The notes under the pieces were generated by a model that worked only from the letters and a program-made list of their open reading frames with translations, was not told where the DNA came from and did not search any database. The translations under genes and the position numbers were made by a program. This document shows positions 1 through 8,950 of a stretch of DNA of 64,000 nucleotides, one piece after another. Where the stretch lies: assembly GCF_010882175.1 (NCBI RefSeq), contig NZ_WKLH01000001.1:947464-1011463 (forward strand). The letters run 5' to 3'. The stretch is from Mangrovibacterium lignilyticum (GTDB lineage: Bacteria; Bacteroidota; Bacteroidia; Bacteroidales; Prolixibacteraceae). Position 1 is the stretch's first letter, and every line of letters starts with the position of its first letter.

Positions 1-118
1 CGGGAAAAACTAACCGCCGTTTTTGCGGGCCGACATAGAAGCAACAGCAAAACCCGTTACCGGAAGAGATTGCTTCGTCGTACCTCCTCGCCATGACGAA
101 AGTCTCGCGTGAAGGAAA

Positions 119-160
119 GAAGCCAATGGGCGCCCCAGCCGCCCATTGGCTTCTCTTTTT
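119..160 (+). terminator. Rho-independent terminator of a gene left of the window
   Basis: A perfect 13-bp stem (119-131 with 141-153) with a 9-nt loop is followed by a T-rich run at 154-160. This is a strong intrinsic terminator in the plus direction. No gene in the window ends before it, so it must serve a transcript from outside. Confidence 0.8.
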
Positions 161-258
161 ATAAAGCCGCACCGTCATTGCCATCCGGCAACAGCCGGAG
201 AAGCAACCTCCTTCCCCAATCATCGCGCTAAGTGGGAAGATGCCAGGCGAAAACGAAG

Positions 259-281
259 AAAGCCGGAACAAGTCCGGCTTC
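259..281 (-). terminator. Possible terminator of the DUF6261 gene
   Basis: An 8-bp inverted repeat at about 260-280 lies 60 bp downstream of the DUF6261 stop codon. On the minus strand the sequence after the hairpin is T-rich but interrupted by C and G, so the terminator is weak or only a plain hairpin. Confidence 0.4.
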
Positions 282-342
282 CTGGTTATAGCGATTGAAA
301 GTACATCCCTGGCCAATAATAACAGGGCTATCCGATCACCCT

Positions 343-1065
343 TTATGCCTCGTCATTGTCATTTATAGTATTACCTCGTTTTTTAACAGTTTCATTTGTT
401 GCTTCAATTATTTGATTGACGGTTGCTGCATATTCACCGTAGGTCGCTTCGTCGGCAACGAGCATCCCATTCAGGAAGGTTACCAGCTTGTTATTCAACA
501 ACGGAATCAACGCGCGTTTAATCGCCGTTGCACTTTGCAATTGACCTTCCTGCGCCTGCTCCTGCTGAAACGCCAGCTTGGCAGCATCAAAAGTATCCTG
601 CGAAGCCTGCAAAGCGTCAATCAAATCGCTGCAACCAACAATAGCTGCGATTGAAACCTGGAGGTCGGCTTTGCCCAAATCCTCCAGTAACGAGTTCAGG
701 TACGACGTTTCTGTATCATAATTCTCATCGGTAACCGAGAGACCATAGTATTCCAAAACACTGAACACCTGGAGAGCTGCAGCTTTAACCACTGCGTCGG
801 GATTGAAGGTAGCACCATACAACAAATGGTATAAGGCATGATGATCGGCATCGCGTTGTTCATCTTTAACTTCCAGGTCCGATTCAGCTTTTTGGCGTTT
901 AATGGCTGACGTTAGTTCCTGGTTTTTCGGGTCTATTTCACCAAAAATGGCAGCTAAAGCAACATTTGTTGCCAGCGTTCCTTCATGGTAAGCTTTGCTA
1001 ATTCGGCCGGTCGTAGCATTGGCCTCCGAATTACGGCACTTGTTCGATAATTTTAAAACTCTCAT
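343..1065 (-). CDS. DUF6261 family protein
   Basis: A 240-residue protein that I place in DUF6261, an uncharacterised family found almost only in Bacteroidota. The placement rests on the overall pattern: an N-terminal MRVLKLSNKCRNSE segment, a conserved region with paired aspartates and HHALYHLL, and a long alpha-helical remainder. There is no signal peptide, membrane segment or recognisable catalytic motif, so it is probably cytoplasmic. The ATG at 1065 gives the family-like N-terminus. It stands alone, with a terminator-like hairpin downstream and the 41-bp repeat array about 200 bp upstream. I do not assign a function. Confidence 0.7.
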   Translation of the reverse strand: MRVLKLSNKCRNSEANATTGRISKAYHEGTLATNVALAAIFGEIDPKNQELTSAIKRQKAESDLEVKDEQRDADHHALYHLLYGATFNPDAVVKAAALQVFSVLEYYGLSVTDENYDTETSYLNSLLEDLGKADLQVSIAAIVGCSDLIDALQASQDTFDAAKLAFQQEQAQEGQLQSATAIKRALIPLLNNKLVTFLNGMLVADEATYGEYAATVNQIIEATNETVKKRGNTINDNDEA

Positions 1066-1278
1066 GTTATTCTTTATTTATGAGGCAAAGATGCGGGGTG
1101 ATTCTGATTGTCCTGCAGGATAGTAGAGGTGCTTTCACGAATCGTTAATCAAGTTATGACAAATAACCCGCTTAAGAAGAATCATTGCTTTATGTTTGTC
1201 AGCATATAATAGTGCACATTTGATTTAAACCGGTGTATTCTGAATCGATGGAAACGACCTGTTCTTTTGGCGGGGTCG

Positions 1279-1506
1279 TTTCCATGCGTGCTTGCCTCGA
1301 CCGACCGTCCGCGAAGCAATTTCCATCCGTGTTTGCCTCGCCCGACCGTCCGCGAAGGCGTTTCCATCGGTGTTTGCCTCGCCCGGCCATCCGCGAAGGC
1401 GTTTCCATCGGTGCTTGGCTCCACCGGCCATCCGCGAGCCAATTTCCATGCGTGCTTGCCTCCACCGGCCGTCCGCGAAGCAATTTCCGTGCGTGCTTTC
1501 CTCACC
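1279..1506. repeat. 41-bp tandem repeat array, five full units plus a partial
   Basis: Units begin with TTTCC at 1279, 1320, 1361, 1402, 1443 and 1484, an exact 41-bp spacing each time. The last unit is partial. Each unit reads roughly TTTCCATCGGTGTTTGCCTC, then a GCC/ACC-rich middle, then GTCCGCGAAGSMA. Units differ by a few substitutions but not by indels. The array is far richer in GC than its flanks. There are no spacers, so it is a minisatellite rather than a CRISPR array. Confidence 0.9.
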
Positions 1507-1995
1507 AACCAGCAAAGCACTTGTCCGTTGAAAAGAAAAATAGGCTATGTAAAATAATTGAACGGGATGTTGTAAATTGAGCGGTGAAAACGCCAGTATC
1601 GCAAGCCTGCCTAATAGCGGGATCTATTTACCTGGTAGGTATCTACCGACGTTGGCGGTCATTCCCCCTATCAAGAAACCTCGATTAATTTCTTTTGCTA
1701 ACATATAGTTAACACCACTCTACCCTGAATATTGTAAATTGTAAAACAAACAACAGAGCCGACAGAAAACAGCGCATATTTTCTTCAGCCTGCTGCTCTC
1801 AACCGGATCGTTGACCTAAGCAGGCGAGTCAAAAAGCCCAAAACATAAATGGGAAAACCGTTGACTGCGAACCGTTAGAACCGCCCTCGGACTATCAGTC
1901 GCTTTAGAGAACGGCCGTTACGTATTGCGAACATGAACAAACAAACGTGGCGCATTCCGGCTATCGGAAATACCGAACAGCTGCCAAAACTTAGT

Positions 1996-2078
1996 GATTA
2001 GCATCAAGGGGTACCAAACATTGTCGATGAGTTTCGAGCATATAAAAAGACTCTCAATCATATGGTACCCTGCTAATC
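1996..2078. repeat. Interrupted inverted repeat (two 8-bp blocks per arm)
   Basis: GATTAGCA (1996-2003) and GGGTACCA (2009-2016) on the left match TGGTACCC (2063-2070) and TGCTAATC (2071-2078) on the right. This gives 16 paired positions with a 5-nt bulge on the left arm. The 46-nt interior is AT-rich. It could fold into a long hairpin RNA, be a remnant of a small mobile element, or be a protein-binding cruciform. Confidence 0.6.
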
Positions 2079-2122
2079 CACCTGCAATAAGAAGGCTCAG
2101 ATACCAGGTAGCTTTCCTACAT

Positions 2123-2167
2123 CAAAAAAAAGAAGGGCCACCTGACAGCCAAGTGACCCTTCTTTTT
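2123..2167 (-). terminator. Terminator of the act operon
   Basis: An 11-bp stem with arms around 2131-2141 and 2153-2163 is followed on the minus strand by a run of T. The single imperfect position is a G-U pair on the minus-strand RNA but an A-C mismatch on the plus strand, which fits use in the minus direction. It lies just after the actF stop codon. Confidence 0.85.
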
Positions 2168-2181
2168 TAAACTATAATCGA

Positions 2182-3345
2182 CTAAAAATGATGATGCACA
2201 CTTTCTTCCAGGTAAGGGTGATTTTTCGGTATCAGGCTGGCCTTTGCCAAATAGGTAATCAGGACCAAAATAAACAAACCGGCATAACCTAACCAACTCC
2301 CGATTTCAATCAGACCAAATTTGGCTTCATGAAGTGTTGCCGGCCAGATCTCGTAATACAGTTCAACATATTGGCCAATCATCAACAGGATGATCACCGG
2401 CACCATGACCAGCTTACTGCGTGAATTACTTCGTGGCATCAGAAACAGGAACGGAATGAACCAATTCAGAATAATACTGGCAAAAAAGAGGATCTCAAAC
2501 GGGCCGTGCCAGCGATGCACGTAATACGAAGTTTCTTCGGGAATATTACCGTACCAAATCAGCATAAACTGCGCAAAGGTGAAATATCCCCACACAATTG
2601 CCAACATGAAGATATAGCGGGTAAAATCGTGCAGGTGCGAACGATTCAACACTTTCAAGTACCCAAACCGATGTAGAAGAATCACGACTAAGGTGATCAC
2701 AGCCGCACCATGGTGGAAGGCCGATATGAACATCTTGGCGGCAAAAATGGTACTGAACCAGTGCACTTGCAAGGACATCAGCATATCGATTGAAAACGCC
2801 GAAAAAGTAACCGCCACAATAAAAATAAATATTTTAGACAGGAGCTCTGATTTATGAAAATGAGCCATTCCGCCTTCTGCATCTTCTTTCAGCGATACTT
2901 TGCGGAGCCACTTAGTCATCAAGATCCACAAGCCAAAGAATATAATGATCCGCACGGCAAAGAACGGCAGGTTCAAATAGACCGACTTGTGCTGGATAAG
3001 ACGATCTGAAGCAACTTCTTCGGGATGCGACCATTCATACAAGGAATGAACGCCAAAAACCAACAGGATAAAGAAAACCGCTGCGAAAGGCAGGTATGCA
3101 GATATCGCCTCAGGGATTCGTTTAAAGGCTGCAGACCATCCGGCCTGAGAAATGTATTGAATACTGAGAAAGAAAGACGCTCCCACAGCAATAGAAACGA
3201 AGTAGAAATTATTTAACAGGTAATTCGACCATGCTCTCCCCGGATCAGTTAAAAACCCGATGGCAAAGGTAACAATCCCAATGGCAATCAATCCGTAGGA
3301 AATCAATTTCAATTTCTTCGGTACGACAAATTTTTCGTCTATCAT
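2182..3345 (-). CDS. actF: ActF, quinone-binding membrane subunit of alternative complex III
   Basis: A 387-residue polytopic membrane protein of about ten hydrophobic segments, matching the ActF subunit of alternative complex III. This complex oxidises menaquinol and passes electrons to a cytochrome c or directly to an oxidase. ActF is the smaller paralogue-like partner of the NrfD-type ActC; both sit in the cytoplasmic membrane. It is the last gene of actABCDEF, 24 bp after actE, and is followed by an intrinsic terminator. The N-terminus has a short charged stretch before the first membrane helix. In several described organisms oxidase genes follow actF; here they do not. Confidence 0.92.
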   Translation of the reverse strand: MIDEKFVVPKKLKLISYGLIAIGIVTFAIGFLTDPGRAWSNYLLNNFYFVSIAVGASFFLSIQYISQAGWSAAFKRIPEAISAYLPFAAVFFILLVFGVHSLYEWSHPEEVASDRLIQHKSVYLNLPFFAVRIIIFFGLWILMTKWLRKVSLKEDAEGGMAHFHKSELLSKIFIFIVAVTFSAFSIDMLMSLQVHWFSTIFAAKMFISAFHHGAAVITLVVILLHRFGYLKVLNRSHLHDFTRYIFMLAIVWGYFTFAQFMLIWYGNIPEETSYYVHRWHGPFEILFFASIILNWFIPFLFLMPRSNSRSKLVMVPVIILLMIGQYVELYYEIWPATLHEAKFGLIEIGSWLGYAGLFILVLITYLAKASLIPKNHPYLEESVHHHF

Positions 3346-3369
3346 GATTTTATTTTTTACCTGTTCAGA

Positions 3370-3936
3370 CTAATTCTTTTGCAACTCATTGCGGATGTAC
3401 AAAACCGCTTTCCAACGATCATCCGGACTCAACATCGAACCATGCTCGGCCATAATCCCCCACCCGACTGTGATCACATGATACAGTTCTCCGTCGGGAA
3501 TCGTACGGACCTTTTCGGACAGCAAATTCCCCGGAGGATAGGGAAACTTTTTCGACGTAAACAAGCGCCCCTGGCCATCTCCTTTATCACCATGACAACT
3601 GGCGCAATAAATTGTGTAAACTTCTTTTCCGCGTTCCATATTGGCCGTTGTTGCCTCCAATGGATTTTCAAAAGTTAATCCGGCCTGCACCCGGTCGGCA
3701 TCTGTTTTTTCAAACGGGTACTGCATGAATCCACGAGGCACAGTACCGGAAATAGTGGGCTGCATGCTCTTACCATCTTTAAAATTCGGGTTTGATGTAT
3801 AACTCTCATAAGCGGGTGATTTCACCATATCATCAAAATATTGCCATCCCGGGTTATTCCGGTTGTGATCGCAGGAACTTAAGCCTGCAACGAGAATGAT
3901 GGCAACCAATAATTTAATTCCGTTTTTCAGGTCCAT
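3370..3936 (-). CDS. actE: ActE, monoheme cytochrome c lipoprotein of alternative complex III
   Basis: A 188-residue lipoprotein with an N-terminal hydrophobic segment and lipobox ending LSSC, then one CASCH heme-binding motif at about residue 111. A distal methionine for the heme is likely near the C-terminus (IMAEHGSMLSPDD). ActE is the monoheme cytochrome that collects electrons from the ActA hemes on the periplasmic face. It lies between actD and actF in the canonical order. Single motif, lipobox and position make the assignment firm. Confidence 0.92.
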   Translation of the reverse strand: MDLKNGIKLLVAIILVAGLSSCDHNRNNPGWQYFDDMVKSPAYESYTSNPNFKDGKSMQPTISGTVPRGFMQYPFEKTDADRVQAGLTFENPLEATTANMERGKEVYTIYCASCHGDKGDGQGRLFTSKKFPYPPGNLLSEKVRTIPDGELYHVITVGWGIMAEHGSMLSPDDRWKAVLYIRNELQKN

Positions 3937-4014
3937 ATGATGCTTTTTTGAGCAAATTCATAAATTGTGGTCAGAGACCATATGTCATTTCGTTTCTGGT
4001 ACAACTGCCGACAG

Positions 4015-4506
4015 CTATTTAATAATTTCAGAAGCGCCACTGTCTTTCAATATCTGTTCGATTTCGCCAGCCTCGAATCCGGCTTCTCCCGATTTCAAGA
4101 CCATTACAAACTTATCGTCAGTAGCTCCCGGATGAACAATTTTTGCCGCCTTACCCGGGAAAATCTGTGCCCTGGCCGAAAAAGTAAACAACGTCGTAAT
4201 GGTTACAATTAATATGGTCGCTACGATCGTCACCACGATAAATGAGGGGAACGTATTGAAAGGCTTTCCGCCAAAGTTCAGGGGCCAGCTAATTACGGCG
4301 GCATAATACATCCCTCCCAGAACTGTCAAAGCACCAAACAAACCATAGAAAAAGGCTGCATGAGTAATCCGCGTTTTCTTGCCCATCCCTTCCAATATTT
4401 CGTGAATAGGATATGGTGTATAAACCTCGTCGACTTTTACACCTTTGGCTTTCACTTTTTCAAAAGCTTTCACCAAATCAAATTCATTGTCAAATACGCC
4501 TACCAT
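4015..4506 (-). CDS. actD: ActD, DUF3341 membrane subunit of alternative complex III
   Basis: A 163-residue protein of the ActD (DUF3341) family. It has a cytoplasmic N-terminal domain containing the typical VYTPYPIHEI segment, then two transmembrane helices at about residues 55-75 and 95-118, and a short C-terminal domain. ActD is a structural subunit of the complex. It starts 3 bp after the actC stop codon, so the two are surely co-translated. Confidence 0.9.
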   Translation of the reverse strand: MVGVFDNEFDLVKAFEKVKAKGVKVDEVYTPYPIHEILEGMGKKTRITHAAFFYGLFGALTVLGGMYYAAVISWPLNFGGKPFNTFPSFIVVTIVATILIVTITTLFTFSARAQIFPGKAAKIVHPGATDDKFVMVLKSGEAGFEAGEIEQILKDSGASEIIK

Positions 4507-4509
4507 AGC

Positions 4510-5883
4510 TTAATGATGTTCTTTAGGTTCAATTTCTTCATTAAATTTTGAAATACTCTTCACTTCAGAAACAGCAATCATTGGGATATAACGGAAGAAC
4601 AGGAGTACGCCAACCGAGAACATTCCCAAGGTTCCGACAAAGAATCCGATTTCAATAATAGAAGGAGAATACGTTGCCCAGTTAGCAGGCAAGTAATTTT
4701 TGGTCAGCGATGTGATAACAATGTTGAAACGCTCGTACCACATACCAATATTTATAAATATCGAAATTATAAAAACAATCCATAACCTGCTTCGAACAGC
4801 TTTAAACCAGAACAATTGAGGGATCAAAGCATTACACGTAAACATCGCCCAAAACTGGAAGGCATAATCGCCAGTTATCCGGTTCTGGAAGAAGGTAAAC
4901 ATTTCGTATTGTGAACCGGAATACCAGGCCATGAAAATCTCAGTCAAATAAGCGGTACCCATGATTAATGAAATGAAAATCAAGATTCGGCAAACCGCAT
5001 CAACGTGTGAGTCTGTAATAAAATCAGTCATATTGTACAGCTTCCTCATCAGTGTTACCAAGGTTAATACCATAGCAAAACCTGAAAAGATTGCACCAAC
5101 CACAAAGTAAGGAGGGAAGATCGTGGTATGCCATCCCGGCTCAACAGATACAGCGAAATCGGTAGATACAATAGAGTGTACCGATACAACCAACACTGCT
5201 GCAATACCCCCCAGTACAAAACTTAAAGCTTCGAAACGTAACCATTCTCTGGACGAACCGGTCCATCCAAAAGCGAAAAATCCATAGACCGCTTTTTTGA
5301 TTTTAGATTTGGTCGTATCCCTGATCGTTGCAAAATCCGGAACCATACCAAAATACCAGAAACTAGCCGAAATTAACAGGTAAGCTGAAATCGCTACGAA
5401 GTCCCAGAACAGCGGAGAATTAAAATTCACCCACAAAGGGCCACGTGTATTGGGATAGGGGAAAATGAAGAAAAATAACCAGGGACGCCCCATGTGCAAT
5501 AAAGGGAACAAACCGGCACAACCTACCGCAACAACGGTCATTGCTTCAGCAGCTCGGTTAATAGCAGTCCGCCATTTTTGTCTCAATATCAACAGAAAGA
5601 TGGAGAATGCCGTACCGGCGTGGCCGATCCCAATCCACCAAACAAAGTTGATGATTGCCCAGCCCCAACCGACTGTATTATTCACCCCCCAGGTACCGAT
5701 ACCGGTAGAGATGGTGACATATTTACAATAGATTCCCCAACCAAACATGGCCATACTAATCGTCATGGCGATATACCACCAACGCGGTGTTTTGGCATCA
5801 ATTGGGGCCAGAATATCCTGCGAAATTTTCGACAGTGACTTATCCCCCTGAATGAGCTTTCCTCTGATCGACGTTTTATACAT
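4510..5883 (-). CDS. actC: ActC, NrfD-like quinone-binding subunit of alternative complex III
   Basis: A 457-residue integral membrane protein of the NrfD/PsrC superfamily with about ten transmembrane helices. ActC forms the principal quinol site, and its conserved polar residues in the membrane are thought to take part in proton movement. Its partner is ActB, whose Fe-S domain lies on top of it. The gene is 24 bp after actB. The sequence has the usual DAKTPRWWY entry into helix 1 and an aromatic-rich loop (YPNTRGPLWVNFNSPLFWD). Confidence 0.93.
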   Translation of the reverse strand: MYKTSIRGKLIQGDKSLSKISQDILAPIDAKTPRWWYIAMTISMAMFGWGIYCKYVTISTGIGTWGVNNTVGWGWAIINFVWWIGIGHAGTAFSIFLLILRQKWRTAINRAAEAMTVVAVGCAGLFPLLHMGRPWLFFFIFPYPNTRGPLWVNFNSPLFWDFVAISAYLLISASFWYFGMVPDFATIRDTTKSKIKKAVYGFFAFGWTGSSREWLRFEALSFVLGGIAAVLVVSVHSIVSTDFAVSVEPGWHTTIFPPYFVVGAIFSGFAMVLTLVTLMRKLYNMTDFITDSHVDAVCRILIFISLIMGTAYLTEIFMAWYSGSQYEMFTFFQNRITGDYAFQFWAMFTCNALIPQLFWFKAVRSRLWIVFIISIFINIGMWYERFNIVITSLTKNYLPANWATYSPSIIEIGFFVGTLGMFSVGVLLFFRYIPMIAVSEVKSISKFNEEIEPKEHH

Positions 5884-5907
5884 ACACTCTGGTTTATTTC
5901 GGATTTA

Positions 5908-8850
5908 TTAGGCTTTATTTCTCACTTTAGTCAAATATCCAACTGATGGCAAGGTGTGTAATTCCTCCAAAAGGTGGTAGTTACGCTTGTCCTTAAACAA
6001 CTTACTGATCTTACTTTCCGGATTTTTAAGATCACCGAAAACAATGGCATTACCCGGACAAGATTGCTGGCAAGCTGTTTTGATTTCACCGTCTTCAATC
6101 ATACGTCCACCCAACTTGGCTTCCTGCTTTTTCTCCTGAATGCGTTGTACACACATGGAGCATTTTTCAACGACCCCACGCGAACGAACCGTTACATCGG
6201 GATTCAGGACCATACGACCTAAATCGTTGTTCGCATTATAATCGAATTTATCGTTGTTTACATACTGGAACCAATTGAAACGACGTACACGATAAGGACA
6301 GTTGTTAATACAGTATTTTGTTCCGACACAACGGTTGTAAGCCATTTGATTCAATCCTTCAGCACTGTGTGGCGTTGCAGCAACCGGACAAACATTCTCA
6401 CAAGGAGCATTGTCGCAATGCTGGCACATGACTGGCTGATGGGAAACCGTTGGATTTGCGGGGTCACCAGAATAATAGCGGTCGACGCGAATCCAGTGCA
6501 TGATGCGGCGATTACGAACCTGCTCCTTGCCGATCACCTGAACATTGTTCTCGGCCTGACATGAAATGGCGCAGTTTCCGCAACCGGTACACGAATTCAA
6601 GTCTATTGCCATCCCCCAATGGTGTCCTTTGAATTCAATTTCTTTATAAAGTGTTGCATGATGTTTTTCATGTTCCTCATGCAATTCATTTCCGGCATCA
6701 GGTTTTAATAAATATTCGTCCAGATTCGATTCGCGAACAATTGGCCGTCCCTCCATACTGTGATGAGTCTGGGATAATGCCAGCGGAAAAGTTGCCTCCG
6801 CGACAACTTCAACAGTAGCGTTGTCTATCCGATACTTGCGCGATCCGTTTTCCTCACTAACATAGGCGTACATATTTTTACCAACTTCGTCACCAACTTT
6901 CCCGGCATATACACGGCCATAGCCAAGGGCAACAGCAATTGTATCTTTGGCTTGTCCCGGTTGTATGAAGACCGGTAATTCCAATCCGTTTACCGTGATC
7001 ACACTTTCATTTACCAGTCCTTTTTCTTCAGCGTACGCAACCGGAACCGAAGCGTAATTATCCCAGCTTATCTTTGCAATCGGATCGGGAAGTTCCTGCA
7101 ACCAGGGGTTGTTGGCATATTTACCATTCCCCAAGGCTATGCTCTCATATAAAACAACTTCAGTTCCGGACTGTGACTCAGGAAGCTTGGTTACTGCCAC
7201 GCTTAATCCTTCGTCACTGTAGGAAATGTCTGCACTCGAAGGAGTTTCGAAAACGCCTTTTTGCAAGGTATAATTCCAGAATAAACGAAAATCGTTATAG
7301 TCGGATTGTTTTGAATAATAATCGCTTTCCCATACTGATTTGATGAAATCGCCGTAAGTCATCGCTGTGCCTGACCAAGTCAACAGGCTTTCCTGTACAC
7401 TGCGCGAGTCAAACAGAGGAGCGATTGTAGGCTGTGCTAAACTGTACAAACCCATTTTCGGCTCCAGGTCGTTCCAGGATTCTAAATAATTAGGTTCCGG
7501 CAAAATGTATTGACAGGCACGGGCCGTTTCATCCTTGCGTTCGGCAAATGAAACCGATAACTTCAACTTGCGGATGGCAGCTTCCAACTCTTGCCCATTT
7601 GCCTGATCGTATACAGGATTCACTCCCCAAACCAACAGACCATCCAGTTTCCCGGCTAAAATATCTGCATTTAATTGGGTCATTTCACGATCCAGCCCCT
7701 GCCTGGTCAGCAATGCAGAATCCCACAAGACAGTCTGTCCGTAATTCCCTAATAATTTATTGATTGCGTTAACAAGTAGCTGCACATTTTCGTCGTTGCT
7801 CCCTGAAATAACGATCGACTTTCCTTTTGCCGACAACAGTTCATCGGCCAACGAGCTAACATCAACAGCGCTTTCGGCCCCGGAGAACTGCTCCGCCCCT
7901 GTTTTCGCAGCAATTGCATTGTACAATGCCAGAATAATACCGGCTTCCTCGGATGGTTTCACAGGGAAACGTACATCGGCGTTTGAACCGGTTAACGACA
8001 GGTGCGATTCAATTTGATAATGACGCAACATGTCTCTCTGTCCGTCATCCAACTTCCGGGCTGCCGTATATTGTTTGGTGTATTCAACCGGAGACAACCA
8101 GGTTCCCAGAAAATCGGCTGCAAAACTAACAACCACTTTGGCTTTATCGAAGCGATAATCGGGAATGGCGCGTTGCCCAAAATTTCTCATATTGGCAGCT
8201 AACATACCGGAAGAAGAATTCGCATCATATTGAATCCACTCACTCCCGGGATAACTCTCCATAAATTGTTGAATTAATTTCCTTGTTGAAGGCGAGATGA
8301 CTGTCTGAGTCAACAAAACGGTACGTCCACCCGCTTCTGAAATCTCTTTCAAAGCTTTGGGAATTTCAATATCAGCATCTCCCCAGGTAATCTTTTTGCT
8401 CAAATTCTCAGGGCCTTTATAACGAGCACCATCATACAAATTGAGGATGGAAGCCTGAACCCGGGCACTGGTTCCTGATTGTGAAATCGGGCTTAGCTCG
8501 TTCCCTTCAATCTTAATCGGACGGCCATCGCGTACCTTAATGACAACACTGCAGTAATCACCCGCATCGTAATAACTTGATGCGTAATAATTGGCTTTAC
8601 CGGGAGTAATATCCTCGGGCTTAACCAAATAAGGAATTGCCTTTTCCACAGGTCGTTTACAGCTTGCCACAATTGAGGCTGCAGCCAAACTAAAACCCAG
8701 TGTTCTCAGAAAATCGCGCCGCGAATTTCCGCCATTGCCGCCTTCTGATTTATAAAGCAGGCTCTTTTGCTTCGCTTCTTCCCGGGCTTCCTGAATTCTC
8801 AATGCCTTCGGGTCTTGCAGTTCTTCAAGACTTCTCCAGTAGGTTTTCAT
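5908..8850 (-). CDS. actB: ActB, iron-sulfur subunit of alternative complex III
   Basis: A protein of about 980 residues fusing a molybdopterin-oxidoreductase-like domain, which binds no molybdenum in this family, to a C-terminal ferredoxin domain. Near residues 44-45 is a twin-arginine motif (SRRDFLRTLGF) with a following hydrophobic stretch. The C-terminal third carries cysteine groups CTGCGNCAISC, CQHCDNAPCENVC, CVGTKYCINNC and CSMC...CQQSC, consistent with three [4Fe-4S] and one [3Fe-4S] cluster. The frame is open upstream to 9063, but that would overlap actA by 113 bp. The ATG at 8850 gives the family N-terminus MKTYWRSLEEL and leaves 100 bp after actA. Confidence 0.92.
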   Translation of the reverse strand: MKTYWRSLEELQDPKALRIQEAREEAKQKSLLYKSEGGNGGNSRRDFLRTLGFSLAAASIVASCKRPVEKAIPYLVKPEDITPGKANYYASSYYDAGDYCSVVIKVRDGRPIKIEGNELSPISQSGTSARVQASILNLYDGARYKGPENLSKKITWGDADIEIPKALKEISEAGGRTVLLTQTVISPSTRKLIQQFMESYPGSEWIQYDANSSSGMLAANMRNFGQRAIPDYRFDKAKVVVSFAADFLGTWLSPVEYTKQYTAARKLDDGQRDMLRHYQIESHLSLTGSNADVRFPVKPSEEAGIILALYNAIAAKTGAEQFSGAESAVDVSSLADELLSAKGKSIVISGSNDENVQLLVNAINKLLGNYGQTVLWDSALLTRQGLDREMTQLNADILAGKLDGLLVWGVNPVYDQANGQELEAAIRKLKLSVSFAERKDETARACQYILPEPNYLESWNDLEPKMGLYSLAQPTIAPLFDSRSVQESLLTWSGTAMTYGDFIKSVWESDYYSKQSDYNDFRLFWNYTLQKGVFETPSSADISYSDEGLSVAVTKLPESQSGTEVVLYESIALGNGKYANNPWLQELPDPIAKISWDNYASVPVAYAEEKGLVNESVITVNGLELPVFIQPGQAKDTIAVALGYGRVYAGKVGDEVGKNMYAYVSEENGSRKYRIDNATVEVVAEATFPLALSQTHHSMEGRPIVRESNLDEYLLKPDAGNELHEEHEKHHATLYKEIEFKGHHWGMAIDLNSCTGCGNCAISCQAENNVQVIGKEQVRNRRIMHWIRVDRYYSGDPANPTVSHQPVMCQHCDNAPCENVCPVAATPHSAEGLNQMAYNRCVGTKYCINNCPYRVRRFNWFQYVNNDKFDYNANNDLGRMVLNPDVTVRSRGVVEKCSMCVQRIQEKKQEAKLGGRMIEDGEIKTACQQSCPGNAIVFGDLKNPESKISKLFKDKRNYHLLEELHTLPSVGYLTKVRNKA

Positions 8851-8950
8851 CAAAAAGGTATTTAGTTTCGTGTATTCAGTTAAGGTCACCGACCTCAGAT
8901 TATATTTTTGGCTTTGCTTTTCGGGCAAAACCAAGCTTAGCTGCTCTATT

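Larger units (their letters stand above)
1..342. other. Gene-free left edge with two hairpins
   Basis: I see no convincing coding region here. The stretch holds a strong rho-independent terminator at 119-160 and a second hairpin at 260-280. The first terminator points rightward, so a plus-strand gene probably ends just left of the window. Any ORF reading through here overlaps the start of the minus-strand DUF6261 gene and looks like a shadow. Confidence 0.6.
1066..2181. other. Long gene-free stretch with tandem array and inverted repeat
   Basis: About 1.1 kb without a credible gene. It contains a GC-rich 41-bp tandem array (1279-1506), a long interrupted inverted repeat (1996-2078) and the terminator of the act operon (2123-2167). 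Reading frames of 80-115 codons cross the array in all six frames, as expected for a GC-rich repeat whose unit is not a multiple of three. None has a plausible start or protein-like composition outside the array. Confidence 0.7.

Noticed and set aside
1279-1506. CRISPR array
   Set aside because: Units are directly adjacent with no unique spacers, the unit length is strictly 41 bp, and no cas genes lie nearby.
1182-1580. Six overlapping reading frames of 79-115 codons across the tandem array
   Set aside because: All six frames are open because the 41-bp GC-rich unit contains no stop in any frame; the predicted proteins are low-complexity and have no start signals.
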